DNA from: Caviibacter abscessus
Lineage (GTDB): Bacteria > Fusobacteriota > Fusobacteriia > Fusobacteriales > Leptotrichiaceae
NCBI RefSeq assembly: GCF_001517835.1
Contig: NZ_LOQG01000001.1
Span: 62,001-126,000, forward strand
Reading direction: 5' to 3'
DNA length: 64,000 nucleotides
Shown here in pieces: positions 63,831 to 64,000 of this stretch (position 1 is its first letter; every line of letters begins with the position of its first letter). A model generated the notes under the pieces. That model was not told where the DNA came from, ran no database searches, and worked only from the letters and a program-made list of their open reading frames with translations. A program made the translations under genes and the position numbers.

Positions 63831-64000
63831 TTATAATAACAAAACTATATAACCCATTATTGATGATATAAAATAAATTGAAACTAACATTCTATGAAAA
63901 TTTCTAAAATTATCATTTAATCCAGCATAAAATATTAGTAAAATCATGTCAATTATTATATATGCTATAAATACATTCCAATTTTTATAATATAAAAATA
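63831..64000 (-). CDS. C-terminal end of a membrane protein (5' part outside the window)
   Basis: On the minus strand an open frame enters from the right edge and stops at 63831-63833. The ~55 visible residues (YYKNWNVFIAYIIIDMILLI, then FYAGLNDNFRNFHRMLVSIY and a final hydrophobic stretch ending GYIVLLL) form two membrane helices joined by a short basic loop. It is unrecognised. The clean frame up to the window edge and the shared bidirectional terminator support real coding. Confidence 0.6.
   Translation of the reverse strand, partial: FLYYKNWNVFIAYIIIDMILLIFYAGLNDNFRNFHRMLVSIYFISSIMGYIVLLL

Noticed and set aside
1-64000. CRISPR arrays, insertion sequences, prophage, tRNA or rRNA genes
   Set aside because: I saw no regularly spaced repeats, transposase or integrase motifs, terminal inverted repeats, cloverleaf genes or rRNA segments. 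The only tRNA-like end belongs to tmRNA.
1-64000. Alternative genetic code with TGA as tryptophan (AT-rich Mollicutes-like)
   Set aside because: TGA is used as a terminal stop in yajC, ClC, pbp1A, prp and others at exactly the family-expected ends, and tryptophan is encoded by TGG.

Overview
The window is chromosomal DNA from a very AT-rich bacterium (about a quarter G+C by eye) that uses the standard bacterial code: TGA is a real stop, for example at the ends of yajC, the ClC gene and pbp1A. A Gram-positive-type PolC, an Aas-like acyltransferase fusion, a long SppA and a tmRNA whose tag reads GNNKYALAA point to Fusobacteriota. The tag closely resembles the Fusobacterium tag as I remember it. 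The extreme AT bias would suit Leptotrichiaceae such as Streptobacillus, Sneathia or Leptotrichia. This placement is inference; a 16S or whole-genome comparison would settle it. Genes are packed tightly, mostly on the + strand, with many 4 to 30 bp overlaps. Only nlpC/P60, sppA and a partial membrane gene at the right edge lie on the minus strand, and each is bounded by a bidirectional hairpin terminator.

Layout. 1-3.5 kb: end of an RlpA-like protein, an acyl-activating/acyl-carrier/PlsC fusion, and a membrane-anchored low-complexity protein. 3.6-15.7 kb: one long run, rimP-nusA-rnpM-infB-rbfA, then tig-clpP-clpX-lon, then yajC-amidase-GerMN, covering translation initiation, protein folding and quality control, secretion and wall cleavage. 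15.7-19 kb: yqeK-rnr-smpB-ssrA, a ribosome-rescue block. 19-26.5 kb: ClC antiporter, nicotinamide phosphoribosyltransferase, manA, trpS, holA, a cupin, a TruA-like protein and HU. 26.5-34.1 kb: nlpC (-), rph, rlmN, pbp1A, era, a hypothetical, a cyclophilin lipoprotein, an atypical response regulator and a frame-disrupted SdpI-family gene. 34.1-35.2 kb: a self-contained rplU-prp-rpmA operon with promoter, leader and terminator. 35.2-45.1 kb: nth, dacA, mutS2, cysS, mreB, a holB-like gene, a Cof-type hydrolase, murI, ruvA and a Nudix-like gene. 45.1-51.6 kb: sppA (-), an EamA transporter, hpt, rsmA, a DUF4911-like gene, khpA, purA and a deoxynucleoside kinase. 51.6-61 kb: polC and an AddB/AddA-like nuclease-helicase pair. 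61-63.8 kb: glgC-glgA.

Promoters share a recognisable form, TATGATATAAT or TATGATAAAAT (an extended -10), seen ahead of rimP, yqeK, rph, the 32041 gene, rplU, sppA and hpt. The tmRNA and HU genes have near-consensus -35/-10 pairs.

No CRISPR array, transposon, prophage or obvious defence island is present. The most unusual items are an SdpI-family gene split exactly at an A-AAA-AAG slippery heptamer, a PolC whose PHP metal site has decayed, an endonuclease III whose fourth Fe-S cysteine is replaced by the stop codon, an orphan response regulator with Tyr at the phospho-acceptor position, a TruA-like protein with a KH-like GKNG tail, and a compact AddAB pair.
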